Positions 10,088 to 17,759 of a stretch of 64,000 nucleotides of DNA are shown here, one piece after another. The first letter of the stretch is position 1. Each line of letters opens with the position of its first letter. Below the pieces are notes generated by a model that saw nothing but the letters and a program-made list of their open reading frames with translations, was not told the DNA's origin and searched no databases. Both the position numbers and the translations under genes were made by a program. This DNA is from Flavobacteriaceae bacterium (GTDB lineage Bacteria; Bacteroidota; Bacteroidia; Flavobacteriales; Flavobacteriaceae), in NCBI GenBank assembly GCA_030148025.1, contig JASBUG010000030.1, forward strand, positions 1-64,000. Direction: 5' to 3'.

Positions 10088-10300
10088 AGATTCTTCACTG
10101 CACTGTGTTTAGTTCAGAATGACAAGAGAGAGATTCTTCACTGCACTGCGTTTAGTTCAGAATGACAAGAGAGAGATTCTTACGCTGCACTGTGTTTAGT
10201 TCAGAATGACAAGGGAGAGAGATTCTTCACTGCACTACGTTTAGTTCAGAATGACAAGGGAGAGATTCTTCACTGCACTGCGTTTAGTTCAGAATGACAA
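10088..10300. repeat. Tandem array of five palindromic intergenic elements
   Basis: Five near-identical units of 38-39 bp at 10088-10125, 10131-10168, 10174-10212, 10220-10257 and 10263-10300. Each begins AGATTCTTCACTGCACTG and ends TTTAGTTCAGAATGACAA, separated by 5-7 bp of GA-rich sequence. Arms ATTCT and AGAAT can pair. Differences are single bases (TGCGTT, TGTGTT, TACGTT) plus a small change in unit 3. The last unit contains the stop codon of the sigma-factor gene (10289-10291). The array fills most of the 318-base gap between 9970 and 10289. Confidence 0.9.
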
Positions 10301-11533
10301 TTGAATTGTAGTTTTCTTCTTTTCTAAGTATTGTTTTTCTAAACGATTGGTTACATTCTCTAGTGCGAGCTCAATAAAAAACAAGGCTTTTTTAGGGTGG
10401 TTTGTTTCACGATAATAATCTGATAATGTCCCATAATACAAATATTCTCTGTTGGCAAAGTCGTTGGCTGTAACTTGATCTAAATAAGCTTTAGAAGCTT
10501 TAAAGTCTTTTGCTTGCATGCTCACCACAGCCATAGTAAGTATATGAGAAGGCATAGGTTGTAATGCATATAATTGCCCGTACCAATACAGTATTTTTTC
10601 CCAATTGGTACCTTCAAAAGTTTTGGCTTTTAGGTGTTCGCAAGCTATAGCAGCTTCGTAATGATAGCATGAATACTCTGAGTTTTCAACTGCTTTGTTC
10701 ATCATCATATTCCCAATTTCTATTAGCGGAAAATGCCATTTAGAACGATCTTGATGTTTTAGATCGAGCAATTCATTATTGGTATTTGTTTTGGCTTCCA
10801 ATCGAGAGGCATGAAAACACATTAAAGCATATAGGGCATAACTAGCTGAAGACCTAGTATGTTTATTTTTTAAGAGCAATTGGCATAAACGCATGGCTTC
10901 TCCACACAAATCTTTTCGAACGAGTTCTTCTTTTTTATTAGAGTGGAAGCCTTCGTTAAAAATAAGGTAGAGTACTTCCATAACACTTTCCAATCTATCA
11001 GGTAGTTCGTTGCCTTGAGGAATGCTAAATTTAAGATTGGTACTTTGTATGGTTTTTCGCGCTCTAGTTAGGCGTTTTTTTATAGTGTCTTCTTTAGTTA
11101 GTAGGGCAGAAGCTATTTCTTTAGTGCTAAATCCAGATACTGTTTTTAGTGCAAACGAAATACGATCTTTTGGATTTAAATTAGGATGGCAAGCTGTGAA
11201 GATCATTCGAAGTTGTGCATCTTCGATTTCACTTTCTAAAAAGAGTTTGTTAATGGCTATGGTGTTTGTACCTTGGTGTACATCAGGTAAAAATGCTTCC
11301 TCTTTTTTGAGTTTTCGTAAGATGTCGATAACCCTATTTTTTGCAGCCTTATTTAACCATGCTTCAGGGTTTTCGGGTTGTTGATATCGCCAAGATATAC
11401 TAGCTTTTATAAAGGTGTCTTGAACAGCATCTTCAATAATTTCGAGATGTGATAATCCAAATATTCTTGTAAGTACAGAGACCATCTTTCCACTGTGATG
11501 ACGAAATAGATGATCTATGTACTTTGATTCCAT
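10289..11533 (-). CDS. ECF sigma factor with C-terminal TPR-like extension (DUF6596, ECF42-type)
   Basis: 414 aa. Region 2 spans about 5-75 (EDAVQDTFIKASISWRYQQP, AWLNKAAKNRVIDILRK) and region 4 about 115-165 (SGFSTKEIASALLTKEDTIK, KRLTRARKTI). The rest is the long helical extension of the DUF6596 class (LYLIFNEGFHSNKKEELVRK) with TPR-like repeats toward the end. The class usually lacks an anti-sigma factor and sits beside a YCII/DGPF-type gene, as here. Its ATG overlaps the YCII stop by one base (TAATG), so the two are coupled. The last residues LSF and the stop are encoded by the adjacent repeat array. Confidence 0.92.
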   Translation of the reverse strand: MESKYIDHLFRHHSGKMVSVLTRIFGLSHLEIIEDAVQDTFIKASISWRYQQPENPEAWLNKAAKNRVIDILRKLKKEEAFLPDVHQGTNTIAINKLFLESEIEDAQLRMIFTACHPNLNPKDRISFALKTVSGFSTKEIASALLTKEDTIKKRLTRARKTIQSTNLKFSIPQGNELPDRLESVMEVLYLIFNEGFHSNKKEELVRKDLCGEAMRLCQLLLKNKHTRSSASYALYALMCFHASRLEAKTNTNNELLDLKHQDRSKWHFPLIEIGNMMMNKAVENSEYSCYHYEAAIACEHLKAKTFEGTNWEKILYWYGQLYALQPMPSHILTMAVVSMQAKDFKASKAYLDQVTANDFANREYLYYGTLSDYYRETNHPKKALFFIELALENVTNRLEKQYLEKKKTTIQLSF

Positions 11534-11880
11534 TAATTATCGAATACCATAATTTCACGAATTTCGACAGTGTTTCCTAGATCATAATCAGGAAAGTCTT
11601 TAGCAACTTCCTGTACTTCATCGAAATCTTTTGCTTGAATAAGATAAAATCCGCCTACGATCTCTTTTACTTCAGCCGAAGTTAAATCGGTTACAGTACG
11701 GTTTTTACCAACGATACGTCTTATTTGAGGCGTTAAAGCTTCACCACCTCTAAGAATGCCAGCTTTTTCCATTTTGTCGCCCCAAGCAAACCATTTTTCC
11801 ATTCGTTGTTGCATGTCTTCAGGAGATAAACCTAGATCAACGTATTCTTTTCCAACAAAAAGCATCATAAAATTTTTCAT
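11533..11880 (-). CDS. YCII-related (DGPF-type) protein, sigma-factor partner
   Basis: 115 aa. It has the ferredoxin-like YCII fold pattern: MKNFMMLFVGKEYV start, a central KAGILRGGEALTP, a GGFYLIQAKDFDEVQEVAKDFP helix and an EIREIMVFDN end. Members of this family are regularly coded beside ECF42-type sigma factors. Their exact role is not established. First gene of a two-gene operon whose second gene is the sigma factor. Confidence 0.88.
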   Translation of the reverse strand: MKNFMMLFVGKEYVDLGLSPEDMQQRMEKWFAWGDKMEKAGILRGGEALTPQIRRIVGKNRTVTDLTSAEVKEIVGGFYLIQAKDFDEVQEVAKDFPDYDLGNTVEIREIMVFDN

Positions 11881-11958
11881 AATTGTAAGTTTTTTAATTG
11901 TTATATATCTATAAGACGTTTGTGAAATTAAAAAGGGGACACTATGTGTTTAATTTTT

Positions 11959-12405
11959 TTATTTATCAGAATCATTTGTCCAAAATAAGTGTAGATCAGG
12001 ATCCATTTTAAAACCTACACGTTGGTATAAATGCTGTGCAGGATTATGGCTTTCTGTTTGTATAGCTATACCTTTGTAGTTCTTTTCTATGCATAAATCT
12101 TTAGCCGCTTGAATAAGTGCTTGCCCAACACCTTTGCTTCTGATTGTGCTATCTACAAACAGGTCGTTTAATAAATACATTGGCTGCATTGATACCGAAG
12201 AAAACAAAGGGTATAACTGCGTAAAGCCAACAGCTTTGTCATCGATATAAGCTAAGTAAATTACCGATTCATTATTAGTTATACGTTCTTTTAAAAAGGT
12301 TTTGGCCGTTTCTAGATCTGAGGATTGTCTGTAAAACTGACGATAACCATCAAATAAAGGAGCAAGATCGTCAAGATGTTGTAATTTGGCTTCTGCTATA
12401 GTCAT
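11959..12405 (-). CDS. GNAT family N-acetyltransferase
   Basis: 148 aa covering one GNAT domain. Acetyl-CoA-binding motif A is visible as LNDLFVDSTIRSKGVGQALI (about 83-102), with the R-x-x-G-x-G/A variant RSKGVGQA. The final part HNPAQHLYQRVGFKMDPDL is the usual C-terminal strand-helix. The acceptor substrate is unknown. It ends well before the YCII gene, with no shared frame. Confidence 0.88.
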   Translation of the reverse strand: MTIAEAKLQHLDDLAPLFDGYRQFYRQSSDLETAKTFLKERITNNESVIYLAYIDDKAVGFTQLYPLFSSVSMQPMYLLNDLFVDSTIRSKGVGQALIQAAKDLCIEKNYKGIAIQTESHNPAQHLYQRVGFKMDPDLHLFWTNDSDK

Positions 12406-12421
12406 ATTGTTAGCTTAAAAG

Positions 12422-12450
12422 TGGATTCCCAATCGAGTTGGGAATGACAA
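12422..12450. repeat. Dispersed palindromic element, short form
   Basis: Arms ATTCCCA (12425-12431) and TGGGAAT (12439-12445) followed by GACAA. The ending GAATGACA is shared with the copies at 10088-10300 and 35841-35890. Confidence 0.75.
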
Positions 12451-12464
12451 AGTTTGTGCAATAA

Positions 12465-12494
12465 AAAAATCTGTAAACGAATTTACAGATTTTT
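12465..12494 (-). terminator. Rho-independent terminator downstream of the coiled-coil membrane protein gene
   Basis: Perfect 13-bp stem AAAAATCTGTAAA (12465-12477) with TTTACAGATTTTT (12482-12494) and loop CGAA. It is flanked on both sides by copies of the dispersed element. Confidence 0.88.
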
Positions 12495-12495
12495 G

Positions 12496-12523
12496 AGACA
12501 CTTCGACTATGCTAAGTGTGACA
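12496..12523. repeat. Dispersed palindromic element, copy of the CACTTCGACT type
   Basis: Core ACACTTCGACTATGCTAAGT then GTGACA; arms ACACT and AGTGT. It differs from copy 1 (1876-1902) at two positions. It lies directly downstream of the stop at 12527. Confidence 0.8.
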
Positions 12524-12526
12524 TTT

Positions 12527-13141
12527 TTATCCTTTTTGCTTATTAATTTCGTCTTGTAATTGACGACGTACTTTTTGTTCACGTTCTAAAGCCACACGAC
12601 GGTGTTCTTCAAATTCGGTTTCTATATCAGCTAGTGCACTTCTAGCTGCTTTGGTTACAGTATTACTGTTTTTGAACTTAAAAATAAAAATTAGTAACAG
12701 TACCAATAACGCCGCAATGATTAACCACATTAATAGGTTGTAGCTAGTTTTACTCATTTGCATTCCTAATAAAGACATACTGTCTTTTTCAGCATTGGTA
12801 TTGGTTAAGGTATCTTGTGTTTTGGTAAGATTAGTTTTTAAATCGTTTATCTCGGTTTGTTGTGTTGCTACTGTTTTTCTTGTGTCATTTAAAGTAGCTT
12901 TAACCGTATTTAAACTATCTCTTGTGTTTTTTTGCAAAGAAAGCAACATACTGCGTCTTACAGCCTCATAAGGTTGTCCGTTGGTGCCTTTAAAATTTCC
13001 AGATTTTCTAAGAAGAAATTCAAATTGATCATTTATTGATCCTTCATTAATAGATTGTGTTTGTTCTTGATCTTGTGCATTGATAGTACTACATGCAAAT
13101 ACAAAAAGAAGAGATAAAGTAATATTTCTGAATAATTTCAT
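12527..13141 (-). CDS. Single-span membrane protein with coiled coil (often mislabelled tRNA methyltransferase)
   Basis: 204 aa from the ATG of MKLFRNITLSLLFVFA; an upstream in-frame start would add 21 residues without homology support. A signal peptide (about 1-22, ending INAQ) is followed by a Gln/Asp-rich segment, a heptad-rich helix (about 70-120), one membrane helix (about 136-155, MWLIIAALLVLLLIFIFKF) and a charged helix ending LQDEINKQKG. Relatives in flavobacteria carry the label tRNA (guanine-N1)-methyltransferase, but nothing here resembles TrmD, and the real trmD is at 7777-8454. Function unknown. Confidence 0.75.
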   Translation of the reverse strand: MKLFRNITLSLLFVFACSTINAQDQEQTQSINEGSINDQFEFLLRKSGNFKGTNGQPYEAVRRSMLLSLQKNTRDSLNTVKATLNDTRKTVATQQTEINDLKTNLTKTQDTLTNTNAEKDSMSLLGMQMSKTSYNLLMWLIIAALLVLLLIFIFKFKNSNTVTKAARSALADIETEFEEHRRVALEREQKVRRQLQDEINKQKG

Positions 13142-13189
13142 TCTGTGGTTAATTTGATTTGGTTCGTTATTCGTAAAGATAGATATTAA

Positions 13190-13222
13190 ATTTTTAAGCC
13201 CCACATTTTGTGAGGCTTAAAT
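13190..13222 (-). terminator. Terminator of the GAPDH gene
   Basis: Stem TTAAGCC (13194-13200) with GGCTTAA (13214-13220), extended by CAC/GTG, with a T-containing tail on the minus strand. It lies about 40 bases after the GAPDH stop and just before the next gene's start. Confidence 0.7.
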
Positions 13223-13259
13223 ATATACGAATAAAACTAAATTTTAGATGTTAAAACTA

Positions 13260-14708
13260 TTAATAATAGGTGAAACGTCTCACTTTAGCTATGTACTTTG
13301 CAAGTCTTATTACTTGGTGGCTATAACCATACTCGTTATCATACCAGATGTATAGCAATACATTTTTACCATCTTTACGAACAATGGTTGCTTTACTATC
13401 GTAAATAGAAGGCGCTGAACTTCCAACAATATCACTAGATACTAACTCATCGCTAAGTTCGTATTTAATTTGCTCTACTAGATCACCTTCAAGTGCGTAT
13501 TTTTTAATTACAGCATTCACTCCATCAAGAGATGTAGCATTTTCTAATTCTAGATTTAAAATTGCAAGCGATCCGTTAGGTACAGGAACTCTAATAGCGT
13601 TAGATGTTAATTTACCTTCTAAACTTGGTAAAGCTTTAGATACTGCACTACCAGCACCAGTTTCAGTAATTACCATGTTTAAAGCAGCAGCTCTACCACG
13701 ACGGTATTTCTTATGCATATTATCTACAAGGTTCTGATCGTTTGTATAGGCATGAATGGTTTCTAGGTGACCACTTTTTACACCAAATGAATCTTCTATG
13801 GCTTTTAAGATAGGTGTAATAGCATTTGTTGTACAAGATGCTGCCGAGAAAATATCTACTTTTTCCGGATCATTCTCAAACTGATTTACACCATGAACTA
13901 TATTTGGTACACCTTTACCTGGTGCAGTTAATAATACTTTATCAACACCTTTTGAAGCTAGGTGACGACTTAAAGCTTCTTTATCTCTAAACGCTCCTGT
14001 ATTGTCAATTACTAAAGCATTGTTTATGCCATATTTTGTGTAATCAATATCTTCTGGTGCATTAGCAGAAATAATATTAACAGTAGTTCCGTTAATAATT
14101 AAGGCTTCATTTTCTACATCTGCAACTACAGTTCCTAAAAAGTCACCATGAACAGAATCGTTACGTAATAAAGACGCTCTTTTTTCTAAAACCGTTTCGT
14201 TAATAGCTCCGCGAGTTACAATGGCTCTAAGGCGTAATTGGTTTCCTTTTCCAGCTTTGGTCATTAATTCACGAGCAACTAAACGACCAATTCTACCAAA
14301 ACCATATAAGATAACATCTTTAGGGCTAATAGTTCCATTTTTATTAGCATCCTGAAGTTTATCTGCAACAAACGCAATAGCATTGCTGTATTTGTCATCT
14401 TCTAAATGGTATTCGTAAGTTAATTTACCAATATCCAATTTAGCTGGTGGTATGTCTAAGGTTTTAATGGCTTGAGCGATCTCAACAGAATCGAAAATAG
14501 AAATTGGTTTCTGTACAAATTCACCAGCATATTCATGAAGGTTCAAGATCTCACTAACATTTCTGTCGATCAATGGATTTCTAAAAAGTACTAACTCAAT
14601 AGATCTGTCGTACCAAAGGTCGCTTACTATTTTAATAAATTCTACAGTAGCCCTTCTACGATCTGCTTGAAATGCTAACTCTTTTTCATAAGTTTCGTTA
14701 AAACTCAT
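13260..14708 (-). CDS. gap: Glyceraldehyde-3-phosphate dehydrogenase, long form
   Basis: 482 aa, against about 335 aa for the common enzyme. The N-terminal 125 residues form an extra domain. The NAD(P)-binding Rossmann start follows (DVILYGFGRIGRLVAREL, about 131-148). The catalytic cysteine is Cys292 in AASCTTNAITP, and the histidine lies in HLETIHAYTNDQNLVDN. Further family blocks are RRGRAAALNMVITETGA and WYDNEYGYSHQVIRLA. It interconverts glyceraldehyde-3-phosphate and 1,3-bisphosphoglycerate; direction and cofactor cannot be told by eye. Extended forms of this kind occur in Bacteroidota beside a standard GAPDH elsewhere. Confidence 0.93.
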   Translation of the reverse strand: MSFNETYEKELAFQADRRRATVEFIKIVSDLWYDRSIELVLFRNPLIDRNVSEILNLHEYAGEFVQKPISIFDSVEIAQAIKTLDIPPAKLDIGKLTYEYHLEDDKYSNAIAFVADKLQDANKNGTISPKDVILYGFGRIGRLVARELMTKAGKGNQLRLRAIVTRGAINETVLEKRASLLRNDSVHGDFLGTVVADVENEALIINGTTVNIISANAPEDIDYTKYGINNALVIDNTGAFRDKEALSRHLASKGVDKVLLTAPGKGVPNIVHGVNQFENDPEKVDIFSAASCTTNAITPILKAIEDSFGVKSGHLETIHAYTNDQNLVDNMHKKYRRGRAAALNMVITETGAGSAVSKALPSLEGKLTSNAIRVPVPNGSLAILNLELENATSLDGVNAVIKKYALEGDLVEQIKYELSDELVSSDIVGSSAPSIYDSKATIVRKDGKNVLLYIWYDNEYGYSHQVIRLAKYIAKVRRFTYY

Positions 14709-14832
14709 TTTGATTTTAGTTTTTGTGTTGTTTTTATTGAGTTCTAGAATTTTAATTAAAAATTACCTTCTAGAATTTTCGGCAAAAGTAAGACATTTTA
14801 AACGTTTTTGAAGCCAATTTCATTAAAAAAAT

Positions 14833-14868
14833 AAAGCCTTCAAATCCAGAACGTTGGCAGAAGGCTTT
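14833..14868 (-). terminator. Terminator of the DegQ-like protease gene
   Basis: Stem AAAGCCTTC (14833-14841) with GAAGGCTTT (14860-14868). On the minus strand it is followed by ATTTTTTTAATG. It lies about 20 bases past the protease stop. Confidence 0.85.
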
Positions 14869-14889
14869 TGGGTTTGTTAAATTAACTTT

Positions 14890-16299
14890 CTATCTAAATC
14901 GGTAACTTACTTTTTCACCATTATTTTTTACTATTTCTATTTTATATGGGTAGTCTGAATTACCCAGAGCTTCTTTTACATCATTCACAGAATTTACTTT
15001 AATACCATTAATAGCGGTTACAATACTACCTTCATCTACACCGTCTGCTTTCCAATCATCACTATTACGAGGACTTAATCTGGTAACCTCTAAACCATAA
15101 TCCAGTTTATGCTTTTTAAGTTCTTTGCTTGAAAGTTCTTTTAAAGTACCAATTATGGCTACACGTACAGACGATACTTTAGCTAAAGTTACTGGTACGG
15201 TTTTTTCATCACCATCTCTTAATAGTTTTACATAAACTACATCATTTGGATTTTTGGTGTTTAAAAATCCTGTTAGGTCTGCAAATTTTGAAATTTTCAC
15301 ATCATCTAATTGTTTGATAATGTCTCCTTCTTTAATTCCTGCTTTTTTAGCTCCAGAGTCATCTTCAACTTCACCTACATAAAACCCTTCAGTTTCCTCT
15401 ACACCAAGTTGTTTAGAGTTTTCAGAGTTTAATGAACTTCCACTAACCCCTAGTATGCCATTCTGTACATTACCAAATTCAATAATATCGTCAATTACCT
15501 TTTTAACAATATTACTTGGTACTGCAAAAGCGTAGCCTATATACGATCCTGTTTGTGAAGTAATAGCCGTATTTATACCTATAAGTTCACCATTAGTATT
15601 TACTAGAGCACCACCAGAATTTCCAGGGTTTACAGCAGCATCAGTCTGAATAAACGATTGTGTATTACCTCCTTGAAGGTCTCTGGATTTTGCACTAATT
15701 ATACCAGCGGTAACTGTTGAGGTTAAATTAAATGGGTTACCAACAGCTAATACCCATTCACCAACTTTAGCAGTATCACTATCACCAAAAGTAGTATATG
15801 GTAATTCTTCGTCTGCATTAATTTTTAATAAGGCAATATCTGTTTTTACATCTGTTCCTAATAGTTCAGCTTTATAGGTTTTGTTGTTATTTAAAGTAAT
15901 TGAAATTTCCTGAGCTCCCGCAATAACGTGATTGTTGGTTGCAATTAGTCCGTCTGGTGAAATAATAACTCCAGAGCCAGTTCCCACCTGAGGGCGTTGT
16001 TGGCGTCTTCCAAAAAACAGATCTTCAAAGGTCATTCTATTTGAACCTAAGGCTGTGTTTTTTACGTGAACAACCGTATTAATGGTTTGTTCGGCAGCCG
16101 TTGTAAAGTCTATTGTTTCGCCTTTTGGTAAATTAGCATTAAGTGGTTTATAGCTTACAGGTATGCTAAATGCCGAATCATTTTTTGATTCATTGGCTGC
16201 TTGATTATCGTTTTCAATAAATAATTTATAGGTTCCTAAAGTTAATGCACCGCCAAGGGCAGAAACAAAAATTAGGGTTAACATCTTTTTTATCTTCAT
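14890..16299 (-). CDS. degQ: Do/DegQ-family periplasmic serine protease
   Basis: 469 aa. An N-terminal hydrophobic segment (about 6-27) acts as signal or anchor. The trypsin-like domain has His124 (TNNHVIAG), Asp154 (KTDIALLKI) and Ser228 (NPGNSGGAL). Two PDZ domains follow (about 280-370 and 380-469, with GVSGS, AGIKEGDIIKQLDDVKIS and VDEGSIVTAINGIKV). HtrA-type proteases degrade or refold damaged envelope proteins. Whether it acts as DegP, DegQ or DegS is not decided by the sequence; two PDZ domains favour DegP/DegQ. It is transcribed alone, divergent from dapF. Confidence 0.93.
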   Translation of the reverse strand: MKIKKMLTLIFVSALGGALTLGTYKLFIENDNQAANESKNDSAFSIPVSYKPLNANLPKGETIDFTTAAEQTINTVVHVKNTALGSNRMTFEDLFFGRRQQRPQVGTGSGVIISPDGLIATNNHVIAGAQEISITLNNNKTYKAELLGTDVKTDIALLKINADEELPYTTFGDSDTAKVGEWVLAVGNPFNLTSTVTAGIISAKSRDLQGGNTQSFIQTDAAVNPGNSGGALVNTNGELIGINTAITSQTGSYIGYAFAVPSNIVKKVIDDIIEFGNVQNGILGVSGSSLNSENSKQLGVEETEGFYVGEVEDDSGAKKAGIKEGDIIKQLDDVKISKFADLTGFLNTKNPNDVVYVKLLRDGDEKTVPVTLAKVSSVRVAIIGTLKELSSKELKKHKLDYGLEVTRLSPRNSDDWKADGVDEGSIVTAINGIKVNSVNDVKEALGNSDYPYKIEIVKNNGEKVSYRFR

Positions 16300-16438
16300 T
16301 CTATGTGTTTAAGGTTTTTTACTATACGATATGTAACGATTAAAATTAAGAAAATATTGAATTTGAAATACCCTTTTAACGAATTTTTGCATCATTTTTA
16401 ACGATGATTTAACAGGAATAAAAACAGTTTAATATTTC

Positions 16439-16446
16439 TATCTTTG
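16439..16446 (+). promoter_or_regulatory. Candidate dapF promoter, -7 box TATCTTTG
   Basis: TATCTTTG matches TAnnTTTG and lies 9 bases before the dapF ATG, implying a very short leader. No clear -33 box. Confidence 0.5.
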
Positions 16447-16455
16447 TGAGCTGAA

Positions 16456-17235
16456 ATGACACATACATTTTATAAATATCAGGGAACAGGAAACGATTTT
16501 GTGATTATAGATAATCGCAATAATGTTTTTGATAAAGAAGACACTAAATTGATAGCGCAGCTTTGTGATCGTCGATTTGGTATTGGTGCAGATGGATTGA
16601 TTTTACTGGAAGATCATCCTACAGTAGACTTTAGAATGGTTTATTATAATTCTGATGGGAATGAAAGTACCATGTGTGGCAATGGTGGTCGCTGTTTGGT
16701 AGCATTTGCTAAAGAGATTGGTGTTATTAAGAATGAAGCAATTTTTGAAGCTATTGATGGCATGCATCATGCGTTTGTAGAGGATGTTTTTGTAAAATTG
16801 CAAATGCAGGATGTTCCTGATGTTGAAGTATACAAAAAGCATGTGTTTTTAGATACAGGATCACCACATCATGTAGAGCTAAGGCAGGATATTAACACTA
16901 TTGATATACAAGATCAAGGAGCGGCTATTAGATATGGCGAACCTTATAATGATGAAGGAGCAAATGTGAATTTTGTAGAAAAGATAACCGACGATATTTT
17001 TGCTGTTAGAACCTATGAGAGAGGAGTAGAAGATGAAACTTTTTCTTGTGGTACTGGTGTAACTGCAGTAGGAATAGCAATGAATTATATCGGAGAGACA
17101 GAAAAGAACCTTATAACGCTAAAAACTAAAGGAGGCGATCTAAAAGTAACTTTTAGTAAAAATGAAAAAGGATTTAGTGATGTATGGCTTATAGGGCCAG
17201 CTACATTGGTTTTTAAAGGGAAAGTAAAATGGTAA
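16456..17235 (+). CDS. dapF: Diaminopimelate epimerase
   Basis: 259 aa. It converts LL- to meso-diaminopimelate for lysine and, where used, peptidoglycan synthesis. The two catalytic cysteines are visible: Cys74 in STMCGNGGRC and Cys198 in FSCGTGVTAVG. The start KYQGTGNDFVIIDN is diagnostic. First gene of a plus-strand run with an acetyltransferase (7-nt overlap) and mltG. dapA lies at 43839-44714. Confidence 0.97.
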   Translation: MTHTFYKYQGTGNDFVIIDNRNNVFDKEDTKLIAQLCDRRFGIGADGLILLEDHPTVDFRMVYYNSDGNESTMCGNGGRCLVAFAKEIGVIKNEAIFEAIDGMHHAFVEDVFVKLQMQDVPDVEVYKKHVFLDTGSPHHVELRQDINTIDIQDQGAAIRYGEPYNDEGANVNFVEKITDDIFAVRTYERGVEDETFSCGTGVTAVGIAMNYIGETEKNLITLKTKGGDLKVTFSKNEKGFSDVWLIGPATLVFKGKVKW

Positions 17236-17759
17236 CATTAAAAGGGGAGCATATTTACCTAAGAGCTTTAGAGCCTGAAGATCTTGATTTTGTATACGAA
17301 ATCGAAAATGATGAAGCGATCTGGGAAATAAGCAATACCATAACTCCTTATTCAAGATTTTTGATAAAGCAATATCTGGAACATGCTCACAAGGATATTT
17401 ATGAAGCAAAACAATTGAGACTTGTAATTGTTACTAATGACAATGTAGTGGTTGGATTGATAGACATTTTTGATTTTGATTTTCATAATAAACGTGCAGG
17501 CATAGGAGTTTTAATTAAAGACCAAAGTAACAGACATAAAGGGTTTGGTACCGAAGCGTTGCAATTGTTGATTCAGTATTGTTTTAAACATTTGAACCTA
17601 CATCAACTATACTGTAATATTTCTGAAGAAAATGAGGCTAGCATTACACTTTTTGAAAATCAGGGTTTTAAAAAGATCGGATTAAAAAAAGATTGGAATC
17701 TTGTGAATGGAAACTATAAAAACGAATACTTACTTCAATTAATAAATAATGTACTTTAA
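17229..17759 (+). CDS. GNAT family N-acetyltransferase, RimJ/RimL-like
   Basis: 176 aa with the RimJ/RimL layout: GEHIYLRALEPEDLDFVYEI start, a GLIDIFDFDFHNKRAGIGVL strand pair, the acetyl-CoA motif QSNRHKGFGTEALQLLIQYC, and NISEENEASITLFENQGFKK near the end. Overlaps the dapF end by 7 nt and the mltG start by 11 nt, so it is almost certainly co-transcribed. Acceptor substrate unknown. Confidence 0.88.
   Translation: MVTLKGEHIYLRALEPEDLDFVYEIENDEAIWEISNTITPYSRFLIKQYLEHAHKDIYEAKQLRLVIVTNDNVVVGLIDIFDFDFHNKRAGIGVLIKDQSNRHKGFGTEALQLLIQYCFKHLNLHQLYCNISEENEASITLFENQGFKKIGLKKDWNLVNGNYKNEYLLQLINNVL

Noticed and set aside
10088..10300. CRISPR array
   Set aside because: The spacers are only 5-7 bases and alike, the units are palindromic intergenic elements, and there are no cas genes.
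11022..11384. Plus-strand open frame of 120 codons
   Set aside because: Opposite the ECF sigma gene; the Phe/Ser-rich translation is typical of an antisense shadow.
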